This document shows positions 49,542-58,615 of a stretch of DNA of 64,000 nt, piece by piece. The stretch's first letter is position 1, and every line of letters begins with the position of its first letter. This DNA is from Bog-756 sp963839925 (GTDB lineage Bacteria > Actinomycetota > Acidimicrobiia > Acidimicrobiales > RAAP-2), in the NCBI GenBank assembly GCA_963839925.1, contig CAWIWV010000001.1:1984001-2048000 (forward strand). The letters run 5' to 3'. The position numbers and the translations under genes were made by a program. The notes beneath the pieces are model-generated. The model made no database searches and was not told where the DNA came from. It saw only the letters and a program-made list of their open reading frames with translations.

Positions 49542-51845
49542 TCAGAATCCCGCCATTCCCACGATCGGACGGTTCAGATGGTGCCCACCCATCGAGCCGA
49601 AGAACGGAGCGGCGAAGCTGAAGACGCCTCCGTCGGTTCCCACCAACCGGTAGCCGCTCCCGTCGGAGGTCTCGGCCATGCCGACGATCGGTGCGTTCAG
49701 TCGCAAACCACCGGTCGAACCGAAGAAGGGCGCCCCCCCGAACGAGAAGATCCCTCCGTCGGAGGCGACCTCCCAATAGCCGCCCGTATTGGTGTCGTTG
49801 ACCATCGCCACGACCGGCGCATTGAGCGTCTGGCCTCCCATCGACCCGAGGAAGGGTGCGTTGAACGTGAAGACCCCGCCGTCGGCGGCCACCAATCGGT
49901 AGCCGTTCCCCTCGGTGGTCGCGGTTATCCCGACGATCGGCTGATTGAGGCGCTGCCCGCCCATCGATCCGTAGAACTGCGCATCTCCGAACGCGAAGAT
50001 TCCACCGTCCGAGGCGACCTCCCAATAGCCCTTCCCGTCCGGCGTCGCCGCCATTCCGACGATCGGCTCGTTCAGGTGTCGCCCTCCCATCGAACCGTAG
50101 AAGCGGGCACCGCCGAACGCGAAGATCCCACCGTCGGAGGCGACCTCCCAATAGCCGCCGGCGACCGGAGCCTGGGCCATCCCGACGACCGGCGCGTTGA
50201 GGCGGATGTTGCCGGTCGAGCCGCAGAACGGAACCCCACCGAACGAGAACACGCCCCCGTCCGATGCAGCCAAGCGGTAACCGCTGTACGCGGCGGCCGG
50301 CACCGAGCACGGCGGCACGTCCGCGACGGACCCGCCGGCATCACCGGTCAGCTGGGGGTCGTGATGGAACATCGGCCACGCCCCGTCGCCGACCGCCTTG
50401 GCGCCGTTCGAACCGGGGATCTCGTAGTGGTCGATCTCGCCGACGCCCCCAGGCGCCAACGTCGAGGGCACGTAACCGGCCAGGGTGATCCCGATGGTCC
50501 CGTTCGGGTCGGCGGTGACGAGAGGCGAGTTCTGCAGCCCGAGGTAAGGGCTCAGGTGGGCGATCTCCGCACCGGTCCTGCCGTCCAGGACGATCGCACC
50601 CTCGATCGTCGGTGCGATCACGTCGTCGTAGCCGTCTCCAGACAGGTCGGCGGTGACGACCGAACCGATGATCCGGCCGACGTTGTGGTCCACCCAGATC
50701 GGGGCACCCGTCGCGCCGTTCAGGACCCAGACCGATCCGGACTTCCCGATCCCTTGGTCGGTTCCTTGCACCACCTGAAGCGCGCCGTTGCCGAGCACGT
50801 CTGAGAGAGAGGGAGACGAATAGGTGCTTCCGTCGACCGTGGACGACCACTGGAGCTGGCAGCGCCCGTTGAACGCCTTGACGGTGTTCGTGTCCGACGC
50901 TCCAGAAAAGAAGGCTCCCGTTCCGACCACGATTCCAAATGCCTTCCCAGCGAGAAACCCACCCACTGCAGGGGAGGAATCGACCACCTGGTTCGTGTCC
51001 GCACGGCAGATCTGGTCACCGGTGGGGGTGAGGATCCGGAGATGACCTCCGTCGGTATAGGTCTGGCCCCTGCCCTGCCCGGTCGATTGGTCACCTCCGA
51101 CGATGATCTCGTTCTGTCCGGTGCCGTAGAGGTCGGCGAGGGCGGCGGTGGAGTGGGTGCTGTCGGAGTTGAAGAAGGGCCAACCGACCAGTGGCGCACC
51201 ATTGTGGGCGTCGAGCGCATAGGAGACCTGGCCGAGCGAACCGGCAACGGCCCCGAACTTCCCGTGCAGGTTCCCGAGGGTGATGCCGGCCTGCACCCCG
51301 GTCGCCGGCGCGGAATCGCTGGGAGGGTTGACCACCCTGGTGAACCACTGCTGCCCTCCGGTCGGGCCGTAGGCGGTGTAGCCGCCGGTGGTCGCATCCG
51401 CATCGTTGCCGGACCCGACCAGCACGTTCGGCCGAGCGGATTGCGGGTCGATCGAGGGGGTCGAATCGATGGGCCCACTGCCGTTGGTGGTGGGCCATCC
51501 GGCAACCGACCTCCCGTCGGCCAGGTGGACGGCGTAGAGGTATCCGCGTCGGTCACCGATCACCAGGTCCCGCTGGCCGTCCAGATCGGCGGGAATCGGA
51601 GAGGACAGGGCGATCGGCTGTCCCGAGTCCGGGAGTGGACCCGTCGTCCAGGTCTCCTTGAAGCTCGACGATCGGGGTGACGGGACGATGCCCCGATCAG
51701 CTTGCACTTTGGTCGCTGCACCCGCCGGAGCGGGAGCCGGGACAAACAACACCGAGGCGGACAGGAGCACAAGCGCAGGCAGCGCGACGACGGGAACTCG
51801 TCCCGCCAGGGCGCCGTGCTCGCGGGTACGCCCTCCCTGGCTCAT
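49542..51845 (-). CDS. Secreted protein: FG-GAP/PQQ-like propeller plus six SDGG repeats
   Basis: A 767-aa exported protein. The N-terminus has a signal peptide (VPVVALPALVLLSASVLFVP followed by an Ala-rich cleavage region). Residues about 75-480 contain propeller-like repeats (PADLDGQRDLVIGDRRGYLY, ADLYGTGQNEIIVGG, DLSGDGYDDVIAP), resembling FG-GAP/PQQ blades. The last 260 residues hold six 42-residue repeats, starting YRLAASDGGVFSFG, of the same kind as in the protein at 11655-13262. It is likely a cell-surface or secreted binding protein. The ATG at 51845 is chosen since further upstream the frame enters tRNA-Arg. A TAGTCT box about 50 nt upstream is a promoter candidate. Confidence 0.7.
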   Translation of the reverse strand: MSQGGRTREHGALAGRVPVVALPALVLLSASVLFVPAPAPAGAATKVQADRGIVPSPRSSSFKETWTTGPLPDSGQPIALSSPIPADLDGQRDLVIGDRRGYLYAVHLADGRSVAGWPTTNGSGPIDSTPSIDPQSARPNVLVGSGNDADATTGGYTAYGPTGGQQWFTRVVNPPSDSAPATGVQAGITLGNLHGKFGAVAGSLGQVSYALDAHNGAPLVGWPFFNSDSTHSTAALADLYGTGQNEIIVGGDQSTGQGRGQTYTDGGHLRILTPTGDQICRADTNQVVDSSPAVGGFLAGKAFGIVVGTGAFFSGASDTNTVKAFNGRCQLQWSSTVDGSTYSSPSLSDVLGNGALQVVQGTDQGIGKSGSVWVLNGATGAPIWVDHNVGRIIGSVVTADLSGDGYDDVIAPTIEGAIVLDGRTGAEIAHLSPYLGLQNSPLVTADPNGTIGITLAGYVPSTLAPGGVGEIDHYEIPGSNGAKAVGDGAWPMFHHDPQLTGDAGGSVADVPPCSVPAAAYSGYRLAASDGGVFSFGGVPFCGSTGNIRLNAPVVGMAQAPVAGGYWEVASDGGIFAFGGARFYGSMGGRHLNEPIVGMAATPDGKGYWEVASDGGIFAFGDAQFYGSMGGQRLNQPIVGITATTEGNGYRLVAADGGVFTFNAPFLGSMGGQTLNAPVVAMVNDTNTGGYWEVASDGGIFSFGGAPFFGSTGGLRLNAPIVGMAETSDGSGYRLVGTDGGVFSFAAPFFGSMGGHHLNRPIVGMAGF
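49546..50289 (-). repeat. Six coding repeats of about 126 bp (SDGG/propeller-like), second copy
   Basis: Six units with consensus YWEVASDGGIFxFGxAxFYGSMGGxxLNxPIVGMA. Two units (starting YRLVAADGG and YRLVGTDGG) lack two or three residues after FTF/FSF. The number and length of units equal those at 11817-12567. Confidence 0.75.
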
Positions 51846-51943
51846 CGCTGCCGACGCTCGCTTCGCCAGCCGAAGTGGAGAAGTCCGATGGGCCGAGACT
51901 AGGTGTTCCTGCTTCCCTTCTGGTGTCGGCCCATCCGACCGAG

Positions 51944-52017
51944 CGCCCCCGCCAGGAGTCGAACCCGGAACCTGATGGGTAGAAACCACCTGCTCTATCC
52001 AGTTGAGCTACAGGGGC
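51944..52017 (-). tRNA. tRNA-Arg (anticodon TCT)
   Basis: Read on the minus strand: acceptor GCCCCTG/CGGGGGC with one G-T pair, D arm GCTC...GAGC, anticodon arm GGTGG/CCATC with loop TTTCTAC (anticodon TCT) and T arm ending in GGTTCGACTCC. CCA is not encoded. It decodes AGA and AGG. Confidence 0.93.
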
Positions 52018-52082
52018 TGGTCGTGGGAGGTCGCGTGGCTAGCCAGGACCTCCGTCGGCTTGTGCCACACTAGAGGCTCCTT

Positions 52083-52156
52083 GGTGGCCGTAGCTCAGTT
52101 GGCAGAGCGCCGGGATGTGGCCCCGGAGGTCGCGGGTTCGAGCCCCGTCGGTCACC
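52083..52156 (+). tRNA. tRNA-His (anticodon GTG)
   Basis: Acceptor GTGGCCG/CGGTCAC, D arm GCTC...GAGC, anticodon arm CCGGG/CCCGG with loop ATGTGGC (anticodon GTG), T arm GCGGG-TTCGAGC-CCCGT. The extra G at position -1 is encoded at 52083 opposite C73, the normal bacterial identity element. CCA is not encoded. Confidence 0.95.
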
Positions 52157-52215
52157 CTCAGAACCCGAGGCAAAGAGCCGACGCGCTCGACGCCAAGGGG
52201 TGATACACAACACAA

Positions 52216-52288
52216 GCGCCTCTAGCTCAATTGGCAGAGCAACGGACTCTTAATCCGCAGGTTCTGGGTTCAAGTCCCAGGGGGCGCA
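52216..52288 (+). tRNA. tRNA-Lys (anticodon CTT)
   Basis: Acceptor GCGCCTC/GGGGCGC, D arm GCTC...GAGC, anticodon loop CTCTTAA (anticodon CTT), T arm CTGGG-TTCAAGT-CCCAG. CCA is not encoded. It lies 59 nt after tRNA-His, probably in the same transcript. Confidence 0.94.
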
Positions 52289-52340
52289 CTGCATCCGGGT
52301 GATCCGTTCGGGGTCCGGTGCGGCTCCACCGGATCGTTCC

Positions 52341-52976
52341 TCAGTCGAGCAGCGAGTAGGTGTTCTCGAACTCGTCCTGGATCACGGAAGCCAGGTGGTC
52401 GGACGTATCCACCACCAGCTCCTTGTCGAGGACGCGGGTTCGGAAGCTCCAGCCTTTCGGAAGCGCCAGACGGTCACCAAGCGTCACGAGGGCCTCCTCG
52501 CTCATCTCTGGGTCGACACCGACGCAGCGGGCCTGCATGACGTGGACGAACCCCTCCGCGTCGACCAACTCGAAGACGCGCCTTCCGGCGTCGAAGAAAA
52601 ACGCGACTCGGCGGTCGACGGAGAGGGTCTTGTAGGGGGTCTGCGCCGGGTCGTCCCCCAGATTGACCACGGCAATGCGGCGCATCAGGATTCCACCGAA
52701 CTCCCGCATCACCGGTTCGATGGGCTGTGCCTTCAGGCCGAGCCCGTCGATCACCCAGTAACGAGGGCCATTGAGCTTGACCAGCACGGCCTCCATCTCC
52801 TTGGCGATGGCGTCGGCGTCGAGCTGCTCCCAGAGCTCCTGAGGGCAGTCATTGAGCATTTGCGTTCCGTACACGTGAGCCTGGACGCCTTCATCGGTCA
52901 CGTAGGCGGCGAGGACCTCGCCGTAGCGCTGGCCGCGCTGTCCATCGATGACGCGCTGTGGGGTGTCGGAGGTCAT
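52341..52976 (-). CDS. Conserved actinobacterial protein of unknown function
   Basis: A 211-aa soluble protein. Conserved-looking segments are VYGTQMLNDCPQELWEQLDA, KLNGPRYWVIDGLGLK, FGGILMRRIAVVNLG, YKTLSVDRRVAFFFDAGRRV and the C-terminal DEFENTYSLLD. From memory this matches a widespread actinobacterial hypothetical family with no assigned function. The ATG overlaps the stop of the upstream adenosine deaminase gene as ATGA, so it is coupled to it and to the epimerase. No signal peptide or membrane helix is seen. Confidence 0.75.
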   Translation of the reverse strand: MTSDTPQRVIDGQRGQRYGEVLAAYVTDEGVQAHVYGTQMLNDCPQELWEQLDADAIAKEMEAVLVKLNGPRYWVIDGLGLKAQPIEPVMREFGGILMRRIAVVNLGDDPAQTPYKTLSVDRRVAFFFDAGRRVFELVDAEGFVHVMQARCVGVDPEMSEEALVTLGDRLALPKGWSFRTRVLDKELVVDTSDHLASVIQDEFENTYSLLD

Positions 52977-53995
52977 GGATGCAACCCTCCGGTGGAATCG
53001 CCCCAGGAGAATTCCTCGTAGAGGCTTCGGAGCCTCGATCGGGTCTCCTCGTCACAGAGTGCACCGGTCACGCCGGCCTCGAAGGCGCGCTCCGGAGTGC
53101 ACCCGAGTTGCACGGCGGCCTCGTAGTCGCGGATCAGATCCGTGTCGAACATCACCGGATCGTCCGTACTGATCGAACACAACACTCCCGCGGCGACCAT
53201 CTCCGGAAGCGGGTGGTCTGCCAGTGACTCGACAACGCCGGTGCGCACGTTCGAAACCGGGCACACGTCGCAGACGATCGATCGCCCAACAAGCTCCTCC
53301 ATCAATGCCGGATCCTCGACCGCCCGGATGCCGTGCCGGAGCCGGTCCGCCTTCAGCACATCGAGCGATCCTCGGATCGAAGCAGGACCGGCCGCTTCCC
53401 CCGCGTGCGGCACCGATCCGAGACCACCCTCTTTTGCCAGCAGGAATGCCCGCTCGAACGGCTCCGGTGGGAAGGTCGCCTCGGGGCCACCCAACCCGAG
53501 GCCGACGATCCCTCGGTCTTTGTACTTGACGGCGTATTCGGCCGTCATGATGGCGGCGTCGAGTCCGAGGATTCGTGGAATGTCCGGCGTCAGCCTGATG
53601 TCGACTCCGAACCGCTCCGTCGCTTCAGCTGCTCCGTCGCAAAAGCCGGAGTAGACCTGGTCCCACGACGCACCACCAGTGACTCGCTCTGCCGGTGTGA
53701 AGATCCCTTCGATGTAGACCGCGCCCTGTCTCGCAGCCTCTTCTGCGTAGGAGACGACGACCCGTCTGAAGTCCGCCTCCGTCTGGATGGCGGGAGTGGT
53801 CATCATCCAGAGTTCGAGAAAGTGCTCGAAGTCTTTGTACTGATAGAGGCGAGCGAGCTCTTCTTCATCTTCGGCCGGCAGCACGTACCCGTTGCGCTGG
53901 GCCATCTCGAAGAGCATGTTCGGAGGGACCGTCGCCTCGAGGTGGACGTGCAGCTCGATCTTGGGAAAAGGAGCTGCGCTACGCGTGTTCGACAT
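52973..53995 (-). CDS. add: Adenosine deaminase family protein
   Basis: A 340-aa metal-dependent deaminase with the amidohydrolase TIM barrel. The metal and catalytic residues are visible: HxH in KIELHVHLEA, the VPHAGEA motif, DRLRHGIRA and STDDPVMF. CPVSNVRTG is the family substrate loop. It most likely converts adenosine to inosine, though adenine or aminofutalosine deaminases are related. The ATG at 53995 overlaps the epimerase stop by one base (TGATG). The three-gene unit is epimerase, deaminase, unknown. Confidence 0.85.
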   Translation of the reverse strand: MSNTRSAAPFPKIELHVHLEATVPPNMLFEMAQRNGYVLPAEDEEELARLYQYKDFEHFLELWMMTTPAIQTEADFRRVVVSYAEEAARQGAVYIEGIFTPAERVTGGASWDQVYSGFCDGAAEATERFGVDIRLTPDIPRILGLDAAIMTAEYAVKYKDRGIVGLGLGGPEATFPPEPFERAFLLAKEGGLGSVPHAGEAAGPASIRGSLDVLKADRLRHGIRAVEDPALMEELVGRSIVCDVCPVSNVRTGVVESLADHPLPEMVAAGVLCSISTDDPVMFDTDLIRDYEAAVQLGCTPERAFEAGVTGALCDEETRSRLRSLYEEFSWGDSTGGLHP

Positions 53996-54966
53996 CAGCG
54001 CGGGGTGATGCCCCAGGATCCGGTCCACCGGCCACCTGGTCGGAGCACCACGAGACTGTCTCCCGAGCGGAAGGCGTCTGGTGGACAACTCATGGGTTCC
54101 ACGGCCAGCGACCGACGCCGCGAATCCTCACCGAGCGTGTCGCCGGTGAAGACCATCAAGTAGCCGAACTGTTCGTCCACCCACAACGTCACACCGCCGG
54201 TCCCGTCCGATCCGTTGGTTCCCTGGGGCGGATCGAGCTCGACGCAGGCCCGGCCGTCAGCGCCTCTCCGCAACTCGGTGAAGGCCGTATCCAATCTGGT
54301 CGTGCCGATCAGTCGGCCCCGGTCGAAGTCGAACTCGGTTCCTTCGATCGGACCGCTGCCGGTCGGAAGGCCTCTGGCGTCGGTGAACAACCTTCGGTGC
54401 GAGGGAATCACCAACCGGATCTGGTCGACCGTCGGCGTCCCCACGGTCAGGTAGGGGTGGAAGCCACAACCGAATGGCAGATCGATCGTCCCGATGTTCT
54501 CTGCCTCGATCACCACGGTCAGACCGTCGCGACCCAGCCGATATTCGACGGCCAACCCGACGGAGAAGGGATAGCCCGGCGACGGTCGGAGCTCGAGTTC
54601 CATGCTGACCTGGTTCTGTGCTCGGCCGACCATCCGCCATGGCATCCATCGGACCAGTCCGTGGATCGCGTTATTGGAGGAGACCTCATTGATCGGGGCT
54701 TGGATGTCGACATCCTCGAAGGTGTAGCGACCGTCCCCCAATCGGTTCGGCCAAGGGGCGAGCACCTGGCCCCGTCCGCCCTGGCTCCATCCATCGGCTC
54801 CGAATCCGTCGATGACGACTCGATCACCGACAGTGAAGGACCGGAGGGTCGCACCGATCTCGGTGATCACCACTCGTTGATGCCCGTGGCCGATGACCCA
54901 CTGGTCTCCGGTACCCGGAGTCGTCTCGGCCGGACGCTGGTCGTCGGCAGATGGTCGCGGGCACAT
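53995..54966 (-). CDS. Aldose 1-epimerase family protein
   Basis: A 323-aa galactose mutarotase-like protein of all-beta fold. Segments typical of the family are APWPNRLGDGRYTF, NAIHGLVRWMPW (with the catalytic-type His), GLTVVIEAENIG, FGCGFHPYLTVG (second His) and SLAVEPMSCPPDAF. It interconverts sugar anomers; the sugar is unknown. The ATG at 54966 is the first codon within the divergent gap to surE (71 nt). The open frame continues upstream into surE without family similarity. Confidence 0.85.
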   Translation of the reverse strand: MCPRPSADDQRPAETTPGTGDQWVIGHGHQRVVITEIGATLRSFTVGDRVVIDGFGADGWSQGGRGQVLAPWPNRLGDGRYTFEDVDIQAPINEVSSNNAIHGLVRWMPWRMVGRAQNQVSMELELRPSPGYPFSVGLAVEYRLGRDGLTVVIEAENIGTIDLPFGCGFHPYLTVGTPTVDQIRLVIPSHRRLFTDARGLPTGSGPIEGTEFDFDRGRLIGTTRLDTAFTELRRGADGRACVELDPPQGTNGSDGTGGVTLWVDEQFGYLMVFTGDTLGEDSRRRSLAVEPMSCPPDAFRSGDSLVVLRPGGRWTGSWGITPR

Positions 54967-55037
54967 GGTGGGATAGGGTTCCTCGCCGGCCGCACGGGGG
55001 CGGCTCCGTCGCTCGGTATGGTAGGCCAAAGGGGCTC

Positions 55038-55886
55038 ATGCGCATCCTGATCACCAACGACGACGGGGTGTTCGCTCCCGGCATCGCCGCACTGGCGCGT
55101 GGGTTGCACGCATCCTTCGGCGACGAACACGAGATCGTCGTCGTCGCCCCCCTGGTCGACCACAGCGGAGCCGGGGCCGCGGTCGGACCGGTCTACGAAC
55201 GAGAATCGATCCCCTACGAGGAGGTCGAGATCCCTGGGCTCGCCGCCGTCCCGACCTTCGGCATCGAGGGACCTCCGGCGCTGGCAGTGATCCTGGCCTG
55301 CATCGAAGGCTTCGGCCCTCGTCCCGATGTGGTGGTGTCTGGGATCAATCACGGGGTCAACGCCGGACGATCCGCCCTCCATTCGGGCACGGTCGGCGCC
55401 GCACTGACCGCCGCCCAGTTCGGAGTGCGGGGGTTGGCGACCAGTATCGCCTGGGGCGAGGATCCGGTGCCCTGGGAAACGCCACTCTGTCTGGCCGCGG
55501 GAATCGTCCCGGAACTGGCCGAGATGCCTCCTGGGACGGTGCTCAACCTCAATGCCCCCGCCGTCCCGCCGGACATGTTGAGGGGACTCTGCCACGGGAC
55601 CCTCGGAACCGTCGGCCTGATCCGGGCAGTCCGTCCCCATGCGGTCTCGCCGGAGAGCGGCCCCGCGCTCGATCCGACTTCGAGATCGATCGTCCTCGCA
55701 CTGCGCGGGATGGGCGTGGCTTCCGACCGGATCGCCGAGCGGGCCGAGATGGAACCCGGATCCGATGCGGCATTGATCGCCGAGGGTTGGGCGACCCTCA
55801 CCCCCTTGCACGGGGTACGGGAGGACGTGTCGGAGCAGGGCCGCTCTCTCCTCGATGCGGCGCTCGCGACGTATCGACGCGGCTAG
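55038..55886 (+). CDS. surE: 5'/3'-nucleotidase SurE
   Basis: A 282-aa nucleotidase that removes phosphate from nucleoside monophosphates, linked to stationary-phase survival. It begins MRILITNDDGVFAPGIAAL, with the metal-binding DD pair. The conserved Ser/Asn residues are in VDHSGAGAAVG and VVSGINHGVNAG, and SGTVGAALTAAQFG follows. The ATG at 55038 has AAAGGGG upstream; a TATGGT box about 15 nt before it is a possible -10. It converges with a hydrolase gene 4 nt away. Confidence 0.92.
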   Translation: MRILITNDDGVFAPGIAALARGLHASFGDEHEIVVVAPLVDHSGAGAAVGPVYERESIPYEEVEIPGLAAVPTFGIEGPPALAVILACIEGFGPRPDVVVSGINHGVNAGRSALHSGTVGAALTAAQFGVRGLATSIAWGEDPVPWETPLCLAAGIVPELAEMPPGTVLNLNAPAVPPDMLRGLCHGTLGTVGLIRAVRPHAVSPESGPALDPTSRSIVLALRGMGVASDRIAERAEMEPGSDAALIAEGWATLTPLHGVREDVSEQGRSLLDAALATYRRG

Positions 55887-55890
55887 GTCG

Positions 55891-57126
55891 TCACCGGAAC
55901 AGATCGTCCAACCAGTCGAAGGTGACCTGTGCGGACAAACGGATGTTGTCCACCTGGCAGTGGGTGGAGGCACCATCTTCTGCCGTGAAGACGACCGGAG
56001 TCACCGGTCCGCCGACGCCGTTCACGAACTCGTCGAACTGGGCGAGCGGCTCAGGACCTTCACGATCACCGACCAGAGCCAGCACCGGGCAACCCACCGC
56101 AGCAATGTCCTCGAGCCGGTAGGAGCCCATGGCATCGCGCCACGCGTGGAACGAAGGCACGCCGAACCGAGAACAGATCGCGGCGATCCCCCACTGCATC
56201 TGGCGGGGCATCAGATCTTCGGGGACACCGATCACGTCCTCGGGACGGAAGTCGCGGGACATCCGGTAGACATCGGGACCGACCCACGCCTCCATGTACC
56301 GGCTCATGTCGACCATCGGTGGATTGGCGATCAGGGCCCTGACCCGCACATCGGTGGCGGCCGAACGGGCGGCAAAGTACGAGCCGAAGCTCTGGCCGGC
56401 CAGCGCGACCGAATCCGAATCGACGTCGAGCACTCCGACGAGGTGGTCGATCACCGCGCCGATCGGCACCTCGTAGTCCGGGCGAAAGGTCAACCGCGGG
56501 TTGATCCGCATGCACCCCGGTTGGCCGGGTCCGTCGAACACGAAGACGTTCCAGCCGCGCGCGGCCCCGGGAGCACCGAGGTGGAAGTAGAGCTCCTCGG
56601 CGCTCGAATCGAACCCACCGACTCCGATCAGCAAGGGCAAGCGGCCGCTCTCTCCTTGACCGGATCCCGACGGTCGGATCAGGTACCCGGGGAGCGCGCC
56701 GTCCTCGTAGGGGACGTCGATCCGTTCGACCGGAGGGTCCCCCAGTGCTGCGCCGTCGGCGAAGCACGATTGACTCCGCTCTCCCATCTGGGTGGATCCA
56801 CCGTCTTCACCGCCCGTGTAGTACTCGGCCGTGCGGTAGTAGGTCGAGGCACGCAGCAAATGGTCGCGGGCGCTGACCCGGTGACCGTTCTGGAGACACT
56901 CCCTTCCCCGCGACTCGACCCGACGAGCAAGACGCTCGAAGGCATGCGCCCAGCTCCGTGGGCTCCCGTCGGTGATCTCCGAGACGACGGCCAGGCATTC
57001 GCCGACGGTCGAGCCTCCGTAGTCGGCCACGCCCATCGTCCGGATCAGCTGGTAGTCGAACTCGTCGTCGCGGAATCCCTCGACCCGGATCGCACTACGA
57101 ACGACGTCTGAGTCTTCGAAGGACAC
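55891..57126 (-). CDS. Alpha/beta hydrolase (FrsA/dihydroxypseudooxynicotine hydrolase-like)
   Basis: A 411-aa hydrolase. A helical N-terminal part (AHAFERLARRVESRGRECLQ, HLLRASTYYRTAEYYTG) resembles 2,6-dihydroxypseudooxynicotine hydrolase and FrsA-like proteins. The catalytic part has the nucleophile elbow LAGQSFGSYFA, an acidic residue near LALVGDREG and a His in GASTHCQVDN. It probably cleaves a C-C or ester bond; the substrate is unknown. The GTG at 57126 has no strong ribosome binding site. It is divergent from another alpha/beta hydrolase gene. Confidence 0.8.
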   Translation of the reverse strand: MSFEDSDVVRSAIRVEGFRDDEFDYQLIRTMGVADYGGSTVGECLAVVSEITDGSPRSWAHAFERLARRVESRGRECLQNGHRVSARDHLLRASTYYRTAEYYTGGEDGGSTQMGERSQSCFADGAALGDPPVERIDVPYEDGALPGYLIRPSGSGQGESGRLPLLIGVGGFDSSAEELYFHLGAPGAARGWNVFVFDGPGQPGCMRINPRLTFRPDYEVPIGAVIDHLVGVLDVDSDSVALAGQSFGSYFAARSAATDVRVRALIANPPMVDMSRYMEAWVGPDVYRMSRDFRPEDVIGVPEDLMPRQMQWGIAAICSRFGVPSFHAWRDAMGSYRLEDIAAVGCPVLALVGDREGPEPLAQFDEFVNGVGGPVTPVVFTAEDGASTHCQVDNIRLSAQVTFDWLDDLFR

Positions 57127-57239
57127 GGCACTCGCTTCATCTGTCGACCGTCCCGAGTCGGGGACTCGGGTGTGCGGTCATTGTGACAGCTCGGAGTCGT
57201 GCATCGCGCCGAATGCTGGCGATTCGACCCGGTGGGGCG

Positions 57240-57245
57240 TACCTT
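57240..57245 (+). promoter_or_regulatory. Leaderless -10 box (TACCTT) of the alpha/beta hydrolase gene
   Basis: TACCTT ends 7 nt before the ATG at 57253. It supports this start over an in-frame upstream extension. Confidence 0.5.
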
Positions 57246-57252
57246 TGAGCGG

Positions 57253-58182
57253 ATGACGAAACGAGGGGGGATGTGGCCTTGGGCCACGAAGGGATCATCC
57301 GGCACCGACGATGTCGACGGAGCAAGTGGGAAGGCATCGCCGATACCACCCTTCGAGGTGGGTGTGCTCGACGGCTTCGGTCCGGAGCTGTACTACGAGA
57401 TCCACGGACATGGCCCGCGTGTCCTCGTGTTCATGCATGGAATCCTGATGGACTCGCAGATGAACCACAGACTGGCCACTGATCTGGCCGCACAGGGTCA
57501 TCGGGTCATCCTGCTCGACCTGCCCGGCCATGGTCGTTCGGACAAGCCGACGCGGGCCTCGTTCCATCGGATGGACACCTACGCGCGACAGATGGTGAAA
57601 CTCCTCGATCACCTCGGGATCGAACGTGCGGTGGTCGGTGGTGTTTCTCTGGGTGCCAACGTCAGCCTGCTCGCGGCTGCCCAGTCACCGGACCGGATCG
57701 AGGGGATGGTCCTCGAGATGCCGGTCCTCGAATGGGCGGTCCCCGCCGCCGCCATCACCTTCGTGCCCCTGTTGCTCGCTGTCCATTTCGCCCGACCGCT
57801 GGTCAGGCAGACAGCGTCACTCTTCAAGCGACTCCCCCGGACCGGGATCGGACCACTCGACAGCGTCTTGGGCTCGTTCTCGAACGACCCGACCGAGACG
57901 GCCGCCGTCCTGCACGGCATCCTCGCCGGCCCGATCGCCCCGACCGTCGGGCAACGTGAGGCCATGGACGTCCCCGCACTGGTGATCGGTCACCGGGTCG
58001 ACCGCATCCACCCGTTCCACGACGCGGAACAGCTCGCCAAGCGCCTGCCGAAGGGACGACTCGTGGAGGCGAACTCGATTCTCGAACTTCGGTTCCGCCC
58101 CGAGCGGCTCACCGCAGAGATCGCAAGCTTCCTCGACGAGGTGTGGGCCCAACCGCCGGCGTCCGACCGACAAGTCGGCTGA
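57253..58182 (+). CDS. Alpha/beta hydrolase fold protein
   Basis: A 309-aa hydrolase. Family motifs are the oxyanion segment VFMHGILMDSQMN, LDLPGHGRSDKP, the nucleophile elbow VVGGVSLGANVSL and the Asp/His region VIGHRVDRIHPFHDA. In the final triad position His appears in the text RIHPFHD or is shifted, so the exact triad is unclear. About 45 polar residues precede the fold. The substrate cannot be assigned. Confidence 0.82.
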   Translation: MTKRGGMWPWATKGSSGTDDVDGASGKASPIPPFEVGVLDGFGPELYYEIHGHGPRVLVFMHGILMDSQMNHRLATDLAAQGHRVILLDLPGHGRSDKPTRASFHRMDTYARQMVKLLDHLGIERAVVGGVSLGANVSLLAAAQSPDRIEGMVLEMPVLEWAVPAAAITFVPLLLAVHFARPLVRQTASLFKRLPRTGIGPLDSVLGSFSNDPTETAAVLHGILAGPIAPTVGQREAMDVPALVIGHRVDRIHPFHDAEQLAKRLPKGRLVEANSILELRFRPERLTAEIASFLDEVWAQPPASDRQVG

Positions 58183-58192
58183 GGTCAGCCGG

Positions 58193-58615
58193 TCACTCGT
58201 CGAGGTCCGGTCGCCGGTTCCTCTTCCGTTCTGACAGCTGCCGCTTCTCTTGAAGCCGTCGCTCCTTGGCACCCTTTGAGGGTCTTGTCGGACGCCTTGG
58301 CGTCCGGACCCGCAGTGCGTCGGCCATCCGGGCGCGGAACCGCTCCACCGCGAGTTGACGGTTGCGGGTCTGAGACCGCTCGTCGTCCACGGAGATGCGC
58401 AACTCCGGCCCGAAGCGACGCTGAAGGGTTTCCCGTTGCATGTGCCGGAGCGTCGGAGACCCGGCGATGTCGAAGCGCAACTCCACCCGGGTGCTCACTT
58501 TGTTGGCGTGTTGGCCTCCCGGTCCCCCGCTGGGACCGAACCGGAATTTGAGCTCGGACAACGGGATCGACAGGGTCGAGTTGACCTCGACACGATCGAT
58601 GACCTCATCGGTCAT
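58193..58615 (-). CDS. arfB: Peptidyl-tRNA hydrolase ArfB (RF-1-like rescue factor)
   Basis: A 140-aa ribosome-rescue factor. The catalytic GGQ loop is in FGPSGGPGGQHANKVSTRVEL. A basic C-terminal tail (RPTRPSKGAKERRLQEKRQ and beyond) reaches the empty mRNA channel of stalled ribosomes, as in E. coli ArfB/YaeJ. No codon-recognition domain is present, which separates it from RF1/RF2. The ATG at 58615 overlaps the stop of the fumarylacetoacetase-family gene as ATGA, so the two are coupled. Confidence 0.93.
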   Translation of the reverse strand: MTDEVIDRVEVNSTLSIPLSELKFRFGPSGGPGGQHANKVSTRVELRFDIAGSPTLRHMQRETLQRRFGPELRISVDDERSQTRNRQLAVERFRARMADALRVRTPRRPTRPSKGAKERRLQEKRQLSERKRNRRPDLDE

